NCBI RefSeq assembly: GCF_018881855.1 | Contig: NZ_JACVPN010000002.1 | Span: 62,001 to 126,000 of the forward strand | Direction: 5' to 3' | DNA: 64,000 nucleotides | Origin: Polynucleobacter sp. MWH-Berg-3C6 | Lineage (GTDB): Bacteria > Pseudomonadota > Gammaproteobacteria > Burkholderiales > Burkholderiaceae | Shown here: piece by piece, positions 25,996 to 34,707 of the stretch | Numbering within the stretch: position 1 is the first letter of the stretch | Layout of the letters: every line of letters begins with the position of its first letter | Program-made: the position numbers and the translations under genes | Notes under the pieces: generated by a model | What the model saw: only the letters and a program-made list of their open reading frames with translations | Told to the model about the DNA's origin: nothing | Database searches by the model: none

Positions 25996-27624
25996 ATGTT
26001 CATTCAACCTAAGATCCTGACAGCCTTTGCTGGGTATAACAAAACGCTATTTGCAAAAGATGTATTAGCAGGAATTACTGTCGGTATCGTGGCGCTGCCT
26101 TTGGCAATGGCATTTGCTATCGCCAGCGGACTCAAACCAGAAGCCGGTATTTTTACCGCCATTATTGCCGGTGGACTTATTTCTCTTCTAGGTGGCAGTC
26201 GAGTTCAAATCGGCGGCCCAGCAGGCGCATTCATTGTGATTGTGTACGGCATTGTTGAGCGCTATGGCGTCTCTAATTTATTGCTAGCGACAGTCATGTC
26301 CGGAGTGTTTCTGGTGTTGATGGGTGCTTTCCGCTTGGGAACGCTGGTACGCTTTATCCCTGTCGCCGTCATTATTGGTTTTACCAATGGGATTGCTTTT
26401 TTGATTGGCTTATCGCAAATCAAGGATTTCTTCGGCCTCAGTATTGAAAAAATGCCTGCGCAATTTTTCCCGGCCCTACAAACACTTTATCAAGCAGCGG
26501 ATACCTTCAATCCCATTGCGCTTACCATTGCCCTCGGTAGCCTTGCCATCATTATTTTTTGGAAACTGCTTCGAAAATACTTGGGCCATTTACGCCACAT
26601 TCCAGGCACCGTTATTGCAATGGTAGCGGCAACCATCATCACTACGCTATTTGATTTACCTATCGATACGATTGGCAGTCGCTTTGGTGGCATCCCTTCT
26701 GAACTCCCCAGCTTTGAATGGATCCCAATTAGCTGGGATAACGCTCAGTTCATGCTTGCCCCAGCACTTACCCTTGCCTTACTTGGCGCAATTGAGTCTC
26801 TACTATGCGCTCGTATTGCTGATAGCTTGATTCATGATCGCCATAACTCCAATCAAGAACTAATGGCGCAAGGCCTTGCTAATCTAGTGACCCCTTTCTT
26901 TGGCGGCATGCCCGCCACAGGAACTATTGCAAGGACTGTCACTAATATTGAAAGTGGTGCGAGTACCCCGATTGCTGGAATCGTACATGCACTCACCTTA
27001 CTCATGATTGTTTTATTTGCAGCACCCCTGGCAAAAAATATTCCTTTAGCAGGCCTTGCTGCGATCTTGATGTATGTTGCCTGGAATATGGGTGAATGGA
27101 AAAAATTCATAGAACTAAACCAATTCCGTCTACCCTATCGCATCACGATCTTGAGTGTTTTTCTATTAACAGTAGTAATGGATCTGACTGTGGCCGTTCA
27201 AGTCGGCCTATTATTCGCATTCATCACCTTTATTTACAGAATCTCTAGCCTTTCTCGCTGCGAAATTGCGGAAGCTAAAAATTTTCCCACACTTGAGAAC
27301 CAGCAAGGTCGTATTGATGCCTATCGCATCTATGGAGCAATCTTCTTTGGAGCGGTCAAACTCTTAGAGAAGATTGAGGAAAACTTACCGTCTCAAACTC
27401 TGCTACTAGATCTCAAGAACGTGATTTATGTTGATACCTCGGGCATGGATACGATTTCTGAATTAGCGCATCTTTGTAAAGTACGTAATATCCGCATCAT
27501 TATTTGTGGTCTTGATCATCAGCCATATGAAATGGCGCAGCGTAGTGGCTTTATTGAGAAACTACCACAGGGATCTCTCTACCCCGACTTGATTTCTGGA
27601 ATAGAAGCAGCATTACATTCTTAA
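25996..27624 (+). CDS. SulP-family anion transporter with STAS domain
   Basis: 542 residues. The membrane domain begins with DVLAGITVGIVALPLAMAFA and contains GGSRVQIGGPAGAFIVIVYG and GGMPATGTIARTVTNIESGA, diagnostic for SulP. A C-terminal STAS domain spans about residues 440-540 (LLLDLKNVIYVDTSGMD). SulP proteins import sulfate, bicarbonate or dicarboxylates. The gene context (DUF2177 upstream, SafE-like gene convergent) does not define the ion. Sulfate or bicarbonate is most common in this subgroup. Confidence 0.92.
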   Translation: MFIQPKILTAFAGYNKTLFAKDVLAGITVGIVALPLAMAFAIASGLKPEAGIFTAIIAGGLISLLGGSRVQIGGPAGAFIVIVYGIVERYGVSNLLLATVMSGVFLVLMGAFRLGTLVRFIPVAVIIGFTNGIAFLIGLSQIKDFFGLSIEKMPAQFFPALQTLYQAADTFNPIALTIALGSLAIIIFWKLLRKYLGHLRHIPGTVIAMVAATIITTLFDLPIDTIGSRFGGIPSELPSFEWIPISWDNAQFMLAPALTLALLGAIESLLCARIADSLIHDRHNSNQELMAQGLANLVTPFFGGMPATGTIARTVTNIESGASTPIAGIVHALTLLMIVLFAAPLAKNIPLAGLAAILMYVAWNMGEWKKFIELNQFRLPYRITILSVFLLTVVMDLTVAVQVGLLFAFITFIYRISSLSRCEIAEAKNFPTLENQQGRIDAYRIYGAIFFGAVKLLEKIEENLPSQTLLLDLKNVIYVDTSGMDTISELAHLCKVRNIRIIICGLDHQPYEMAQRSGFIEKLPQGSLYPDLISGIEAALHS

Positions 27625-27633
27625 GCGCTCTAC

Positions 27634-28353
27634 TCAAGAAATACAGAAGCCATCTTTTAATAAAGCTTCTGGCAAAGTCCAGGCGCGGTACAAACCAAAT
27701 CCTCCGGCAGCAAATAGCAATCCAGCTGCGCAATAGCGCACCCAAATATATTGACCAAACTGCGTGAGAGCTGCAGAAAATTTAGAGATCAATAATAAGT
27801 TGGGTAGCGTTCCCAAACCAAATGCAAGCATCAAGGCTGCACCCGTTGTCACATCACCAGAGAGAAATGCCAGTGGTAAAACACTGTAGACCAGACCGCA
27901 GGGAACTAAGCCCCAAAGCATGCCGCTAAACCACCGTGAAGGTCCGCTTGCCATTTGCCCTAAATACTTTGCCCAATAAGCTGCAATTTTGGTGCTTAAC
28001 CACTTAGCGCCCAAAAGCCCTTCTGACTTACCTAAACGGAAGAGACGTAAGCCCATCCAGATCAAGATGAGAGAAGTAAAAGCGAATAAAGGGCGCTGAA
28101 TCGGAATGATGTTTTGTTGCCAAACCACAACCCCTACCCACGCAGCAATCGCCCCCAAAATGACGTAGGTTGTTACGCGTCCTAGATGCATGACTAGCTG
28201 TAGATAAAAAAGCTCAGATTTTGACCTTAATGGGCTCTCTAAGGCAATCGGTCGCTCAATGGCAGCCGCGATACCTCCGCACATCAAAGCGCAATGCCAG
28301 CCACTAACTAAGGCCCCTAGGAAGACTGCCAAAAGAAGGCTGGTAGTTAGCAT
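27634..28353 (-). CDS. SafE/UreH-like membrane protein of the cbb3 locus (sulfite exporter TauE/SafE family)
   Basis: 239 residues with about six helices. The N-terminus has GWHCALMCGGIAAAIE, a Cys/His/Met-bearing helix typical of the SafE/UreH-2 group that accompanies cbb3 oxidase genes. WGLVPCGLVYSVLPLA is a second conserved block with a Cys. Related proteins are linked to metal or thiol handling during cytochrome oxidase maturation. It is divergent from fnr and lies about 1 kb from the cco operon. Sulfite export is an annotation habit rather than shown. Confidence 0.78.
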   Translation of the reverse strand: MLTTSLLLAVFLGALVSGWHCALMCGGIAAAIERPIALESPLRSKSELFYLQLVMHLGRVTTYVILGAIAAWVGVVVWQQNIIPIQRPLFAFTSLILIWMGLRLFRLGKSEGLLGAKWLSTKIAAYWAKYLGQMASGPSRWFSGMLWGLVPCGLVYSVLPLAFLSGDVTTGAALMLAFGLGTLPNLLLISKFSAALTQFGQYIWVRYCAAGLLFAAGGFGLYRAWTLPEALLKDGFCIS

Positions 28354-28427
28354 CGATTCCAGTAAGAGTAGGTGAAAGTGCTGATTTTCATATTAATAGA
28401 ATAAACTGCTTGATAATTAGCTCCAAG

Positions 28428-29195
28428 ATGAATTACAAACCCACTGACTCCCCAACCAGCAAATGCTCAGTCTGCGTACTGGGTCAGTTTTGTCTTCCCG
28501 TTGGACTCAGTAGCAGCGATGTTTCTAAAGTAGATAGCTTGATCAAAGAGCGTGTCCACCTCCAAAAAGGGGAAAGTCTCTACCGGCATGGCGAAACCTT
28601 AAGCTCAGTCTACAGCGTACGCTTTGGCACACTCAAAACAGAATACTCCCTTCAAGATGGTCGTCAGCAAGTGATCGGCTTTCATCTTCCTGGCGAAATC
28701 CTGGGCTTAGATGGTATCGGCGAGGGTCACTATCAATCAGATGCGATTGCATTAGAGGAAAGTGAAGTCTGCATTATTCGCTATGATGCTTTTGAAGATT
28801 TAGCCCGTCAGATTCCAATACTACAAAATCAGTTTCATAAGATCATGAGTCGCGAGCTGACCCAAGATCAACGCCATTTACTTTCTCTTGGCACCATGAG
28901 AGCCGAAGAAAGATTGGCAGCATTTTTACTTAGCCTCTCACAACGTTTAGCGGCACGCGGTTACCTCAATAATGAATTTGATTTACGTATGAGTCGTGTT
29001 GAGATTGGCAGCTATCTTGGCATTCAAATTGAAACTGTGAGTCGGATGCTCTCGCGTTTTGCCGAATCTGGCTTGATTCAAATTAAGCAACGTCACATTA
29101 AACTCATTGATATGGATGGCTTGTACGAATTAGCCGGCGTTCCGAATCCTGATAGGCAAAGCTGCCACACCGAGGCTCCTCTTAAGCAGGTTTAA
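28428..29195 (+). CDS. fnr: FNR-type oxygen-sensing transcription regulator (Crp/Fnr family)
   Basis: 255 residues from the ATG at 28428; a TTG at 28410 would add six residues. All four cluster cysteines expected for FNR are present: C13, C16, C22 and C115. This implies an oxygen-labile [4Fe-4S] cluster. A cNMP-like beta barrel is followed by the dimer helix and an HTH with GSYLGIQIETVSRMLSRF. Its E-T-V-S-R pattern matches the TTGAT-reading helix of E. coli FNR. A perfect TTGAT-N4-ATCAA site lies at the ccoN promoter about 5 kb away. The 3' end overlaps the convergent small membrane protein gene by four bases. Confidence 0.92.
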   Translation: MNYKPTDSPTSKCSVCVLGQFCLPVGLSSSDVSKVDSLIKERVHLQKGESLYRHGETLSSVYSVRFGTLKTEYSLQDGRQQVIGFHLPGEILGLDGIGEGHYQSDAIALEESEVCIIRYDAFEDLARQIPILQNQFHKIMSRELTQDQRHLLSLGTMRAEERLAAFLLSLSQRLAARGYLNNEFDLRMSRVEIGSYLGIQIETVSRMLSRFAESGLIQIKQRHIKLIDMDGLYELAGVPNPDRQSCHTEAPLKQV

Positions 29196-29452
29196 AGCAA
29201 GCCGCGATCAATTCCTTTAGTATCAGGTGCCTCAATACCAGGCAGAATGTAAGCGGTTAAACCGCTAGAAACTGCACAGAATAGCCAGATCGCAAAAAAT
29301 CCAATGGTGTAAATACCTTCATCCGAGATTTCTGGATGATGCCCAAAGAATAAAAGGTCTTGTGGATGAATCACTGTAAATAACAGACCCTCTGCCATCC
29401 CAGCCACTAAAAAGGATGGCCACAAGATCCAGATCAGCAAGCGGTACTTCAT
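29192..29452 (-). CDS. small membrane protein of the cco operon, unknown function
   Basis: 86 residues, two hydrophobic segments (about 5-27 and 47-70) with a His-containing loop (FFGHHPEISDEG) between them. Its start overlaps the ccoH stop (ATGA), so it belongs to the ccoNOQPGH unit. Tail-end position after ccoH suggests a role in cbb3 oxidase biogenesis or stability. No named family is recognised with certainty. Confidence 0.75.
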   Translation of the reverse strand: MKYRLLIWILWPSFLVAGMAEGLLFTVIHPQDLLFFGHHPEISDEGIYTIGFFAIWLFCAVSSGLTAYILPGIEAPDTKGIDRGLL

Positions 29453-29652
29453 TTGTTTACCTGCGCGTCTTTAAGTTGCTCCACCTTTAAGCCTTGCTTC
29501 ACTACACCATCGCGCAATGGTTTATCGCTATACATATTGACTGCAAGCCAAATAGTAATAATGCAACCAACCATTGCTACTGCTGGTCCACTAATGAGTA
29601 ACCAAGGCCACAACTGCTTCCACCAAGGTTTTGTAGTTTGCTGTTCTGTCAT
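29449..29652 (-). CDS. ccoH: short FixH/CcoH-type cbb3 oxidase assembly protein
   Basis: 67 residues from the ATG at 29652, which has GGAGAGGA 5 nt upstream; the frame continues to 29667 without support. The layout WWKQLWPWLLISGPAVA, one membrane helix, then AVNMYSDKPLRDGVVKQGL resembles the N-terminal anchor and motif of FixH. The large periplasmic domain of rhizobial FixH (total about 150-170 residues) is missing. Short FixH proteins of this type are usual in Burkholderiales. CcoH is a stable assembly partner of cbb3 oxidase. Confidence 0.78.
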   Translation of the reverse strand: MTEQQTTKPWWKQLWPWLLISGPAVAMVGCIITIWLAVNMYSDKPLRDGVVKQGLKVEQLKDAQVNK

Positions 29653-29678
29653 ATGCATCCTCTCCATTGCCTCTATGC

Positions 29679-31139
29679 TTAACGGGGAATAATAAAAGTA
29701 GACTTCTCTTCGCGAGTTCTGGTGATTGCCTTATCACCTGAAAGTTCTTTTGCTACTACATCAAAATGAATGGGGTAATTACCAGCATTATTCCGACCAA
29801 TTGTGCTGCTAACCTTCACTGGGAGCAACTGATTGCTAGCTGGGCCCACATTAATCTCGGTGATTTCTTTGCCTTGAGAGTTCAAAATTCGTAAATCATC
29901 TAAGCCTGTCGCCTTGATCTGAACTTTCATGGGATGCTCGGAGGCATTCATGATCTGAATACGGTAAATATTCTCAATCCTTACACCTTCAACTTCTCGA
30001 GCTAAGGCGCCACGATCCCGCATCACATCAACCCTCAAGGGATTACGTGTCACTAGAGAAATTAAGAATGCAGAAGCAAGAACGGTTATGAAGGCGGTAT
30101 AGATCAAAACCCTTGGGCGCAAGATATGCTTGATTGCACTCTGATTGGATTCTTGATCTTCAATCGCACGTTCAGTCGTATAGCGGATCAACCCCTTTGG
30201 ATAATCCACTTTATCCATCACTTGATCACAAGCGTCAATACAAGCACCACAACCGATGCACATGTATTGCATACCATCACGAATATCAATTCCAGTTGGA
30301 CAAACTTGCACACAAATACTGCAGTCCACACAATCACCTAAGCCCATAGAGCCGTGATCGGCCGATTTATTCCGACTACCTCTCGGCTCGCCACGCACCT
30401 TGTCGTAGGTAACTAAGAAAGTGTCTTTATCTACCATCACGCTTTGGAAACGTGCATATGGACACATGTATTTGCAGACTTGCTCACGCATAAAGCCTGC
30501 ATTGCCCCAGGTAGCAAAGCTATAAAAACAGAGCCAGAAGGTTTGCCATGGGCCAAGTGATAAATGCACTAAAGCAGACCCTAAGGTTTCAATGGGTGTG
30601 AAGTAACCAATAAAGGTAAAGCCAGTCCAGAATGCGATGATCAACCAAAGAAAATGTTTAGTGAGCTTCAGACGCCATTTTCTCAACCCCCAAGGCCACT
30701 CTTCGCCATCTAAACGAATGCGCGCAAAACGATCGCCCTCAACCTTACGCTCGATCCACATAAAGATCTCGGTATAAACCGTTTGCGGACAAGCGTAGCC
30801 GCAGAATAGACGGCCAGCCACTGCAGTAAAGAGAAATAAAGCTAGTGCAGATAGAATTAATAAGAGCGTGAGGTAGATCACGTCTTGCGGCCAAAGCACC
30901 AGGCCAAATATATAAAACTTGCGCTGAATTAAATCAAAGAGAACCGCTTGGCGATCATTCCAACTAAGCCATGGCAAACCATAAAACAGTAATTGCGTAG
31001 CAATCACTAGAATGAGGCGCCAACGTGCAAATAGTCCGCTTACCGAGCGTGGGTAAATCTTTCGCCGGACCTCATAAAGAGATTCCTCAATCACTTCAAT
31101 CGGAATAGGCTTTCCACCCGGCGTATTACTTGGCACCAC
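29679..31139 (-). CDS. ccoG: CcoG/RdxB/FixG polyferredoxin, cbb3 oxidase accessory protein
   Basis: 486 residues. Several N-terminal helices include the CGYACPQTVYTEIF motif. Two ferredoxin-type cluster sites follow: CVDCSICVQVCPTGID and CIGCGACIDACD. A C-terminal Ig-like domain (about 390-486) follows the last helix. CcoG acts as a cupric reductase supplying Cu(I) for cbb3 assembly. The GTG at 31139 directly follows the ccoP stop codon with no spacer, so translation is coupled. Confidence 0.93.
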   Translation of the reverse strand: MVPSNTPGGKPIPIEVIEESLYEVRRKIYPRSVSGLFARWRLILVIATQLLFYGLPWLSWNDRQAVLFDLIQRKFYIFGLVLWPQDVIYLTLLLILSALALFLFTAVAGRLFCGYACPQTVYTEIFMWIERKVEGDRFARIRLDGEEWPWGLRKWRLKLTKHFLWLIIAFWTGFTFIGYFTPIETLGSALVHLSLGPWQTFWLCFYSFATWGNAGFMREQVCKYMCPYARFQSVMVDKDTFLVTYDKVRGEPRGSRNKSADHGSMGLGDCVDCSICVQVCPTGIDIRDGMQYMCIGCGACIDACDQVMDKVDYPKGLIRYTTERAIEDQESNQSAIKHILRPRVLIYTAFITVLASAFLISLVTRNPLRVDVMRDRGALAREVEGVRIENIYRIQIMNASEHPMKVQIKATGLDDLRILNSQGKEITEINVGPASNQLLPVKVSSTIGRNNAGNYPIHFDVVAKELSGDKAITRTREEKSTFIIPR

Positions 31140-32066
31140 TTACTTTGAGTCTGCTGGTTGCTTATTGTTGGATAAGCCCCAAACGTAGGCCGTCAGCAAG
31201 TGAATCTTCTCAGGACTCAACACTTTATCCTGAGCAGGCATCATCGCCATACGACCCTTAGTAACCGTTTCAATAATGGTTGCTTCTGAACCGCCATATA
31301 ACCAAGTCTTATCGGTTAAGTTTGGCGCACCTAAAACAATATTGCCCTTACCATCAGCACCATGACAAGCTGCGCAGTTTGATTTAAATAGCTCTGCCCC
31401 GCTAGCTGCTTTGAGATCATTGGCTGGCAATCCAGAAAGACTGCGAACGTAATTAGCTACATCCTCAATCTGCTTACTGTCTAGCTGTGGGAATGGAGGC
31501 ATTACACCGCCACGACCATTCACAATCGTAGCCTTAATGTTTTCTGGTGAGCCACCATACAGCCAATCACGATCTGTCAAATTGGGGAAGCCCTTTGAGC
31601 CACCAGCATCAGAGCCATGACACTGTGCGCAAGAGTTCAAGAACAAGCGCTGACCCATCTCGCGCGCTTTGGGATCGGCGGCAACTTGCTCAACGTCCAT
31701 CTTCATATACTTTGCGTAGACAGGCTTCAGCTCATCGTTTGCTGTTGTCATTGACTGCATCAAAGCACCATCTGTGCTGTAACCCAAAACACCAGGGTAA
31801 GAGCCTAAGCCTGGATACAGCACAAGATAAACCAATGCAAAGATGCAGGATAGTAGGAACATCCACATCCACCAGCGTGGTAATGGATTATTTAACTCAC
31901 GAAGGTCATCATCCCAAACATGCCCGGTGTCAGCTACTGCACCGTCAGCTGTGTGAATAACCTTGGCCTTACGTTGAGAAAATAATAGCCAAACGCACCA
32001 AATAATACCGACCAGCGTTACTAAGGCGATATAGGCACTCCAACCGGCACCAAGAAAGTCACTCAT
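31140..32066 (-). CDS. ccoP: cbb3-type cytochrome c oxidase subunit III (diheme CcoP)
   Basis: 308 residues. An N-terminal FixP-type anchor (two helices, about 8-30 and 60-80) is followed by two haem c sites, CAQCH and CAACH. The CxxCH motifs sit in two similar domains (NLTDRDWLYGG and NLTDKTWLYGG). CcoP passes electrons from soluble cytochromes c to CcoO. Its ATG overlaps the ccoQ stop (ATGA). Confidence 0.96.
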   Translation of the reverse strand: MSDFLGAGWSAYIALVTLVGIIWCVWLLFSQRKAKVIHTADGAVADTGHVWDDDLRELNNPLPRWWMWMFLLSCIFALVYLVLYPGLGSYPGVLGYSTDGALMQSMTTANDELKPVYAKYMKMDVEQVAADPKAREMGQRLFLNSCAQCHGSDAGGSKGFPNLTDRDWLYGGSPENIKATIVNGRGGVMPPFPQLDSKQIEDVANYVRSLSGLPANDLKAASGAELFKSNCAACHGADGKGNIVLGAPNLTDKTWLYGGSEATIIETVTKGRMAMMPAQDKVLSPEKIHLLTAYVWGLSNNKQPADSK

Positions 32067-32230
32067 GATTTATCCTTACTGAATTCATCGGGAAGATCGA
32101 ACGGAAGTTCGGCAGATTCTTGATTAGCAGGCTGTCTTTTTGCAGACCAAGCCCACCAAATGATTCCTATAAAAAATACCAAGCCAAGCACGGTAGAGAT
32201 TGCTGAGAGATAGGGGGCGATATTTTGCAT
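32063..32230 (-). CDS. ccoQ: cbb3-type cytochrome c oxidase subunit CcoQ/FixQ
   Basis: 55 residues from the ATG at 32230. One membrane helix (about 8-28) is followed by a polar tail containing ELPFDLPDEF, matching the FixQ pattern FDLPDE. It stands between ccoO and ccoP as usual and overlaps ccoP by four bases. CcoQ stabilises the CcoN-CcoO-CcoP complex. Confidence 0.9.
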   Translation of the reverse strand: MQNIAPYLSAISTVLGLVFFIGIIWWAWSAKRQPANQESAELPFDLPDEFSKDKS

Positions 32231-32250
32231 AATTTCTTCCTTACTAAGAA

Positions 32251-32898
32251 TTACTTAGCAACTACCTCGTCAACAATGATGTATCTACGATTAACACCAA
32301 GGCCCTGCAGGTAGGCAATCAAAGCATCTTCTTCGGTTTTACCCTCTAACTCTTTCGGAGCATTTGCGATCTGCTCATCAGTGTATGGAACGCCTAAGCG
32401 ACGCATTGCAGTCATATGATCGGCAATAGTGTCGGCAGCAGCTGGCTTTTGCAAATATGGATAAGCCGGCATATTGGACTCAGGCACCACGTCGCGTGGA
32501 TTACGCAAGTGGATACGATGCCAGTCATCAGAATAACGACCCCCCACACGAGCTAAATCTGGTCCAGTACGCTTACTACCCCACAAAAATGGATGGTCAA
32601 ATACTGACTCACCAGCCAAAGAGTAAGGGCCATAACGCTCTACCTCTGAACGTAGCGTACGAATCTGCTGTGAATGGCAACCTAAGCAACCTTCGCGCTG
32701 ATAGATATCGCGACCCGCTAAACGCAATGCTGAGTAAGGCTCGATTCCAGGGCTTGGCTCAGTAGTGGAGTGTTGGAAAAATAATGGAACGATCTGCACC
32801 AAACCAGCAACCGAGATTGCCGCAATGGTGGCGATAATCAACCAGCCAACATTGCGCTCAAGCGTATCGTGGGAAAAAAATCGACGTTGTTCTGACAT
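32251..32898 (-). CDS. ccoO: cbb3-type cytochrome c oxidase subunit II (monoheme CcoO)
   Basis: 215 residues. An N-terminal membrane anchor is followed by a haem c site CLGCH ([15 protein letters not shown]) and the conserved [19 protein letters not shown] and MPAYPYL blocks, with Met in MPAY as the distal ligand. Typical length for CcoO. It lies 10 bp after ccoN. Confidence 0.96.
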   Translation of the reverse strand: MSEQRRFFSHDTLERNVGWLIIATIAAISVAGLVQIVPLFFQHSTTEPSPGIEPYSALRLAGRDIYQREGCLGCHSQQIRTLRSEVERYGPYSLAGESVFDHPFLWGSKRTGPDLARVGGRYSDDWHRIHLRNPRDVVPESNMPAYPYLQKPAAADTIADHMTAMRRLGVPYTDEQIANAPKELEGKTEEDALIAYLQGLGVNRRYIIVDEVVAK

Positions 32899-32908
32899 GT
32901 TCTTATCC

Positions 32909-34351
32909 TTAATGAGCAGCTATAGACGCTTGAGGAATTACAGCATCAATAAATTTCTTACCAGCCACTGTCTTATAGACGTTGTAGGCCATGAGCAACA
33001 TGCCGCTTAAGTAGCACAAGCCGCCCAACAAACGAATGACATAGAAGGGATAGGTGGCTTTAACTGATTCAACAAAGCTATAAGTCAAAGTTCCGTCCGG
33101 TTCAAAGGCTCTCCACATTAAACCTTGCATCACGCCAGCAATCCACATAGCAGCGATGTAAATCACCACACCAATGGTTGCAATCCAGAAATGCACTTCG
33201 ATTAACTTAGTACTATACATATTCCGTTGGCCCACTAAACGCGGAATCAAGTAGTACAAAGAGCCAATGGTGATCATGGCGACCCAACCAAGAGCGCCAG
33301 AGTGTACGTGACCAATAGTCCAGTCTGTGTAGTGGGATAGGCTGTTGACAGTCTTAATCGACATCATCGAACCCTCAAAGGTAGACATGCCGTAGAAGGA
33401 CAAGGCCACTACTAAGAACTTCAAGATGGGATCGCGACGTAATTTATACCAAGCGCCTGACAGGGTCATGATGCCGTTGATCATGCCGCCCCATGATGGA
33501 GCCAATAAAATCAGTGAGAACACCATACCTAACGACTGAGTCCAGTCTGGCAACGAAGTGTGCTGTAGATGATGAGGGCCTGCCCACATATAGGTAAAGT
33601 TCAAAGCCCAGAAGTGAACGATAGATAGGCGATAGGAGTAGATTGGACGCTCTGCTTGCTTCGGAATGAAGTAGTACATCATGCCTAAGAAGCTAGTGGT
33701 CAAGAAGAAGCCCACTGCATTATGTCCATACCACCACTGAATCATGGCATCTTGCGCACCCGCATATGCTGAATAAGACTTGAATAGGCTTGCTGGCATC
33801 TCGATATTGTTCACAATATGCAAAACAGCAATTGTCAAAATGTATGCGCCGAAGAACCAGTTTGAAACGTAAATATGTTTAGTCTTACGCTTAAGGATCG
33901 TACCAAAGAACACGATTGCATAGGCAACCCAAACTACCGTAATTAATAAGTCAATTGGCCACTCAAGTTCTGCGTACTCTTTAGAGCTCGTAATACCCAA
34001 TGGCAAAGTGATGGCTGCAGCAACGATGACCGCTTGCCAACCCCAAAAGGTAAATGCCGCCAACTTGTCACTGAACAGCCTCACCTGACAAGTACGCTGT
34101 ACGATGTAGTAGGAAGTTGCAAATAAGGCGGAACCACCAAAGGCGAAAATCACTGCATTGGTATGCAAAGGACGCAAACGACCATAGCTAAGCCATGGAA
34201 TATTAAAAGTGATTTCAGGCCAGATCAGCTGAGCTGCGAGGATGACCCCCACGAGCATGCCAACAATTCCCCAGAGCACAGTAACAATGGCAAATTGGCT
34301 GACAACCTTGTAATTGAAGGTATCTTGATTGCTCCCCACGGTAAGTCCCAT
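32909..34351 (-). CDS. ccoN: cbb3-type cytochrome c oxidase subunit I (CcoN)
   Basis: 480 residues from the ATG at 34351, which has AAGGAGA 5 nt upstream; the frame continues to 34384 without such a site. Twelve helices with the expected His ligands are seen: RPLHTNAVI for low-spin haem b, YGHNAVGFF and GPHHLQHT for CuB, and [12 protein letters not shown] for both haems. This is the catalytic haem-copper subunit of the high-affinity terminal oxidase used at low oxygen. It is the first gene of ccoNOQPGH. The promoter carries an FNR site. Confidence 0.97.
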   Translation of the reverse strand: MGLTVGSNQDTFNYKVVSQFAIVTVLWGIVGMLVGVILAAQLIWPEITFNIPWLSYGRLRPLHTNAVIFAFGGSALFATSYYIVQRTCQVRLFSDKLAAFTFWGWQAVIVAAAITLPLGITSSKEYAELEWPIDLLITVVWVAYAIVFFGTILKRKTKHIYVSNWFFGAYILTIAVLHIVNNIEMPASLFKSYSAYAGAQDAMIQWWYGHNAVGFFLTTSFLGMMYYFIPKQAERPIYSYRLSIVHFWALNFTYMWAGPHHLQHTSLPDWTQSLGMVFSLILLAPSWGGMINGIMTLSGAWYKLRRDPILKFLVVALSFYGMSTFEGSMMSIKTVNSLSHYTDWTIGHVHSGALGWVAMITIGSLYYLIPRLVGQRNMYSTKLIEVHFWIATIGVVIYIAAMWIAGVMQGLMWRAFEPDGTLTYSFVESVKATYPFYVIRLLGGLCYLSGMLLMAYNVYKTVAGKKFIDAVIPQASIAAH

Positions 34352-34404
34352 GGTTTCTCCTTTTTTGTGACCAAACAGCGACATAATCCAAATAGACTGG
34401 ATTG

Positions 34405-34446
34405 ATTATCAAAGTAAGGCTTTAAGGGGGTTTTGATCTATATCAA
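34405..34446 (-). promoter_or_regulatory. FNR-dependent (class II) promoter of the ccoNOQPGH operon
   Basis: A perfect FNR palindrome TTGATCTATATCAA lies at 34433-34446 (centre 34439.5). On the minus strand a -10 hexamer GATAAT lies at 34410-34405. Transcription would start near 34398, placing the FNR site at about -41.5, the classic class II activation position. ccoN starts 47 bp further on. The fnr gene in the same locus encodes all four cluster cysteines. The start site is inferred, not mapped. Confidence 0.85.
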
Positions 34447-34518
34447 AAAGGATGGGTCAAAATACTGACCAACCGAAGAACAGATTGGAGAATGCAGGGA
34501 GATTGAATTTCTATATCG

Positions 34519-34698
34519 CTATTTTGGAGAGTTTTCACTAACTTTATGATGCCCTGGAGCGTCATCATCCATCAAAATAGACTGTCCCGGACCATCTAAA
34601 TCATCAAACTGACCACTCTTGATAGACCAGTGCAGAATCCACGCCAAGAGACCTACCAAAACCAAGGACAAGGGGATTAAAAGAAATAAGCTTTCCAT
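34519..34698 (-). CDS. ccoS: cbb3-type oxidase assembly protein CcoS
   Basis: 59 residues from the ATG at 34698, 9 bp after the ccoI stop. One N-terminal helix (MESLFLLIPLSLVLVGLLAW) is followed by the CcoS signature SIKSGQFDDLDGPGQSIL. The D-D-L-x-x-P/G-x-x-x-I-L pattern is conserved in the family. CcoS is needed to insert haem and copper into CcoN. Its tail carries the extra DDDAPGHHKV. Confidence 0.92.
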   Translation of the reverse strand: MESLFLLIPLSLVLVGLLAWILHWSIKSGQFDDLDGPGQSILMDDDAPGHHKVSENSPK

Positions 34699-34707
34699 CT
34701 CTATAGT

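Noticed and set aside
34402..34412. TTGATTATCAA as a second FNR box
   Set aside because: The spacer between half-sites is 1 bp instead of 4; it also overlaps the inferred -10 element.
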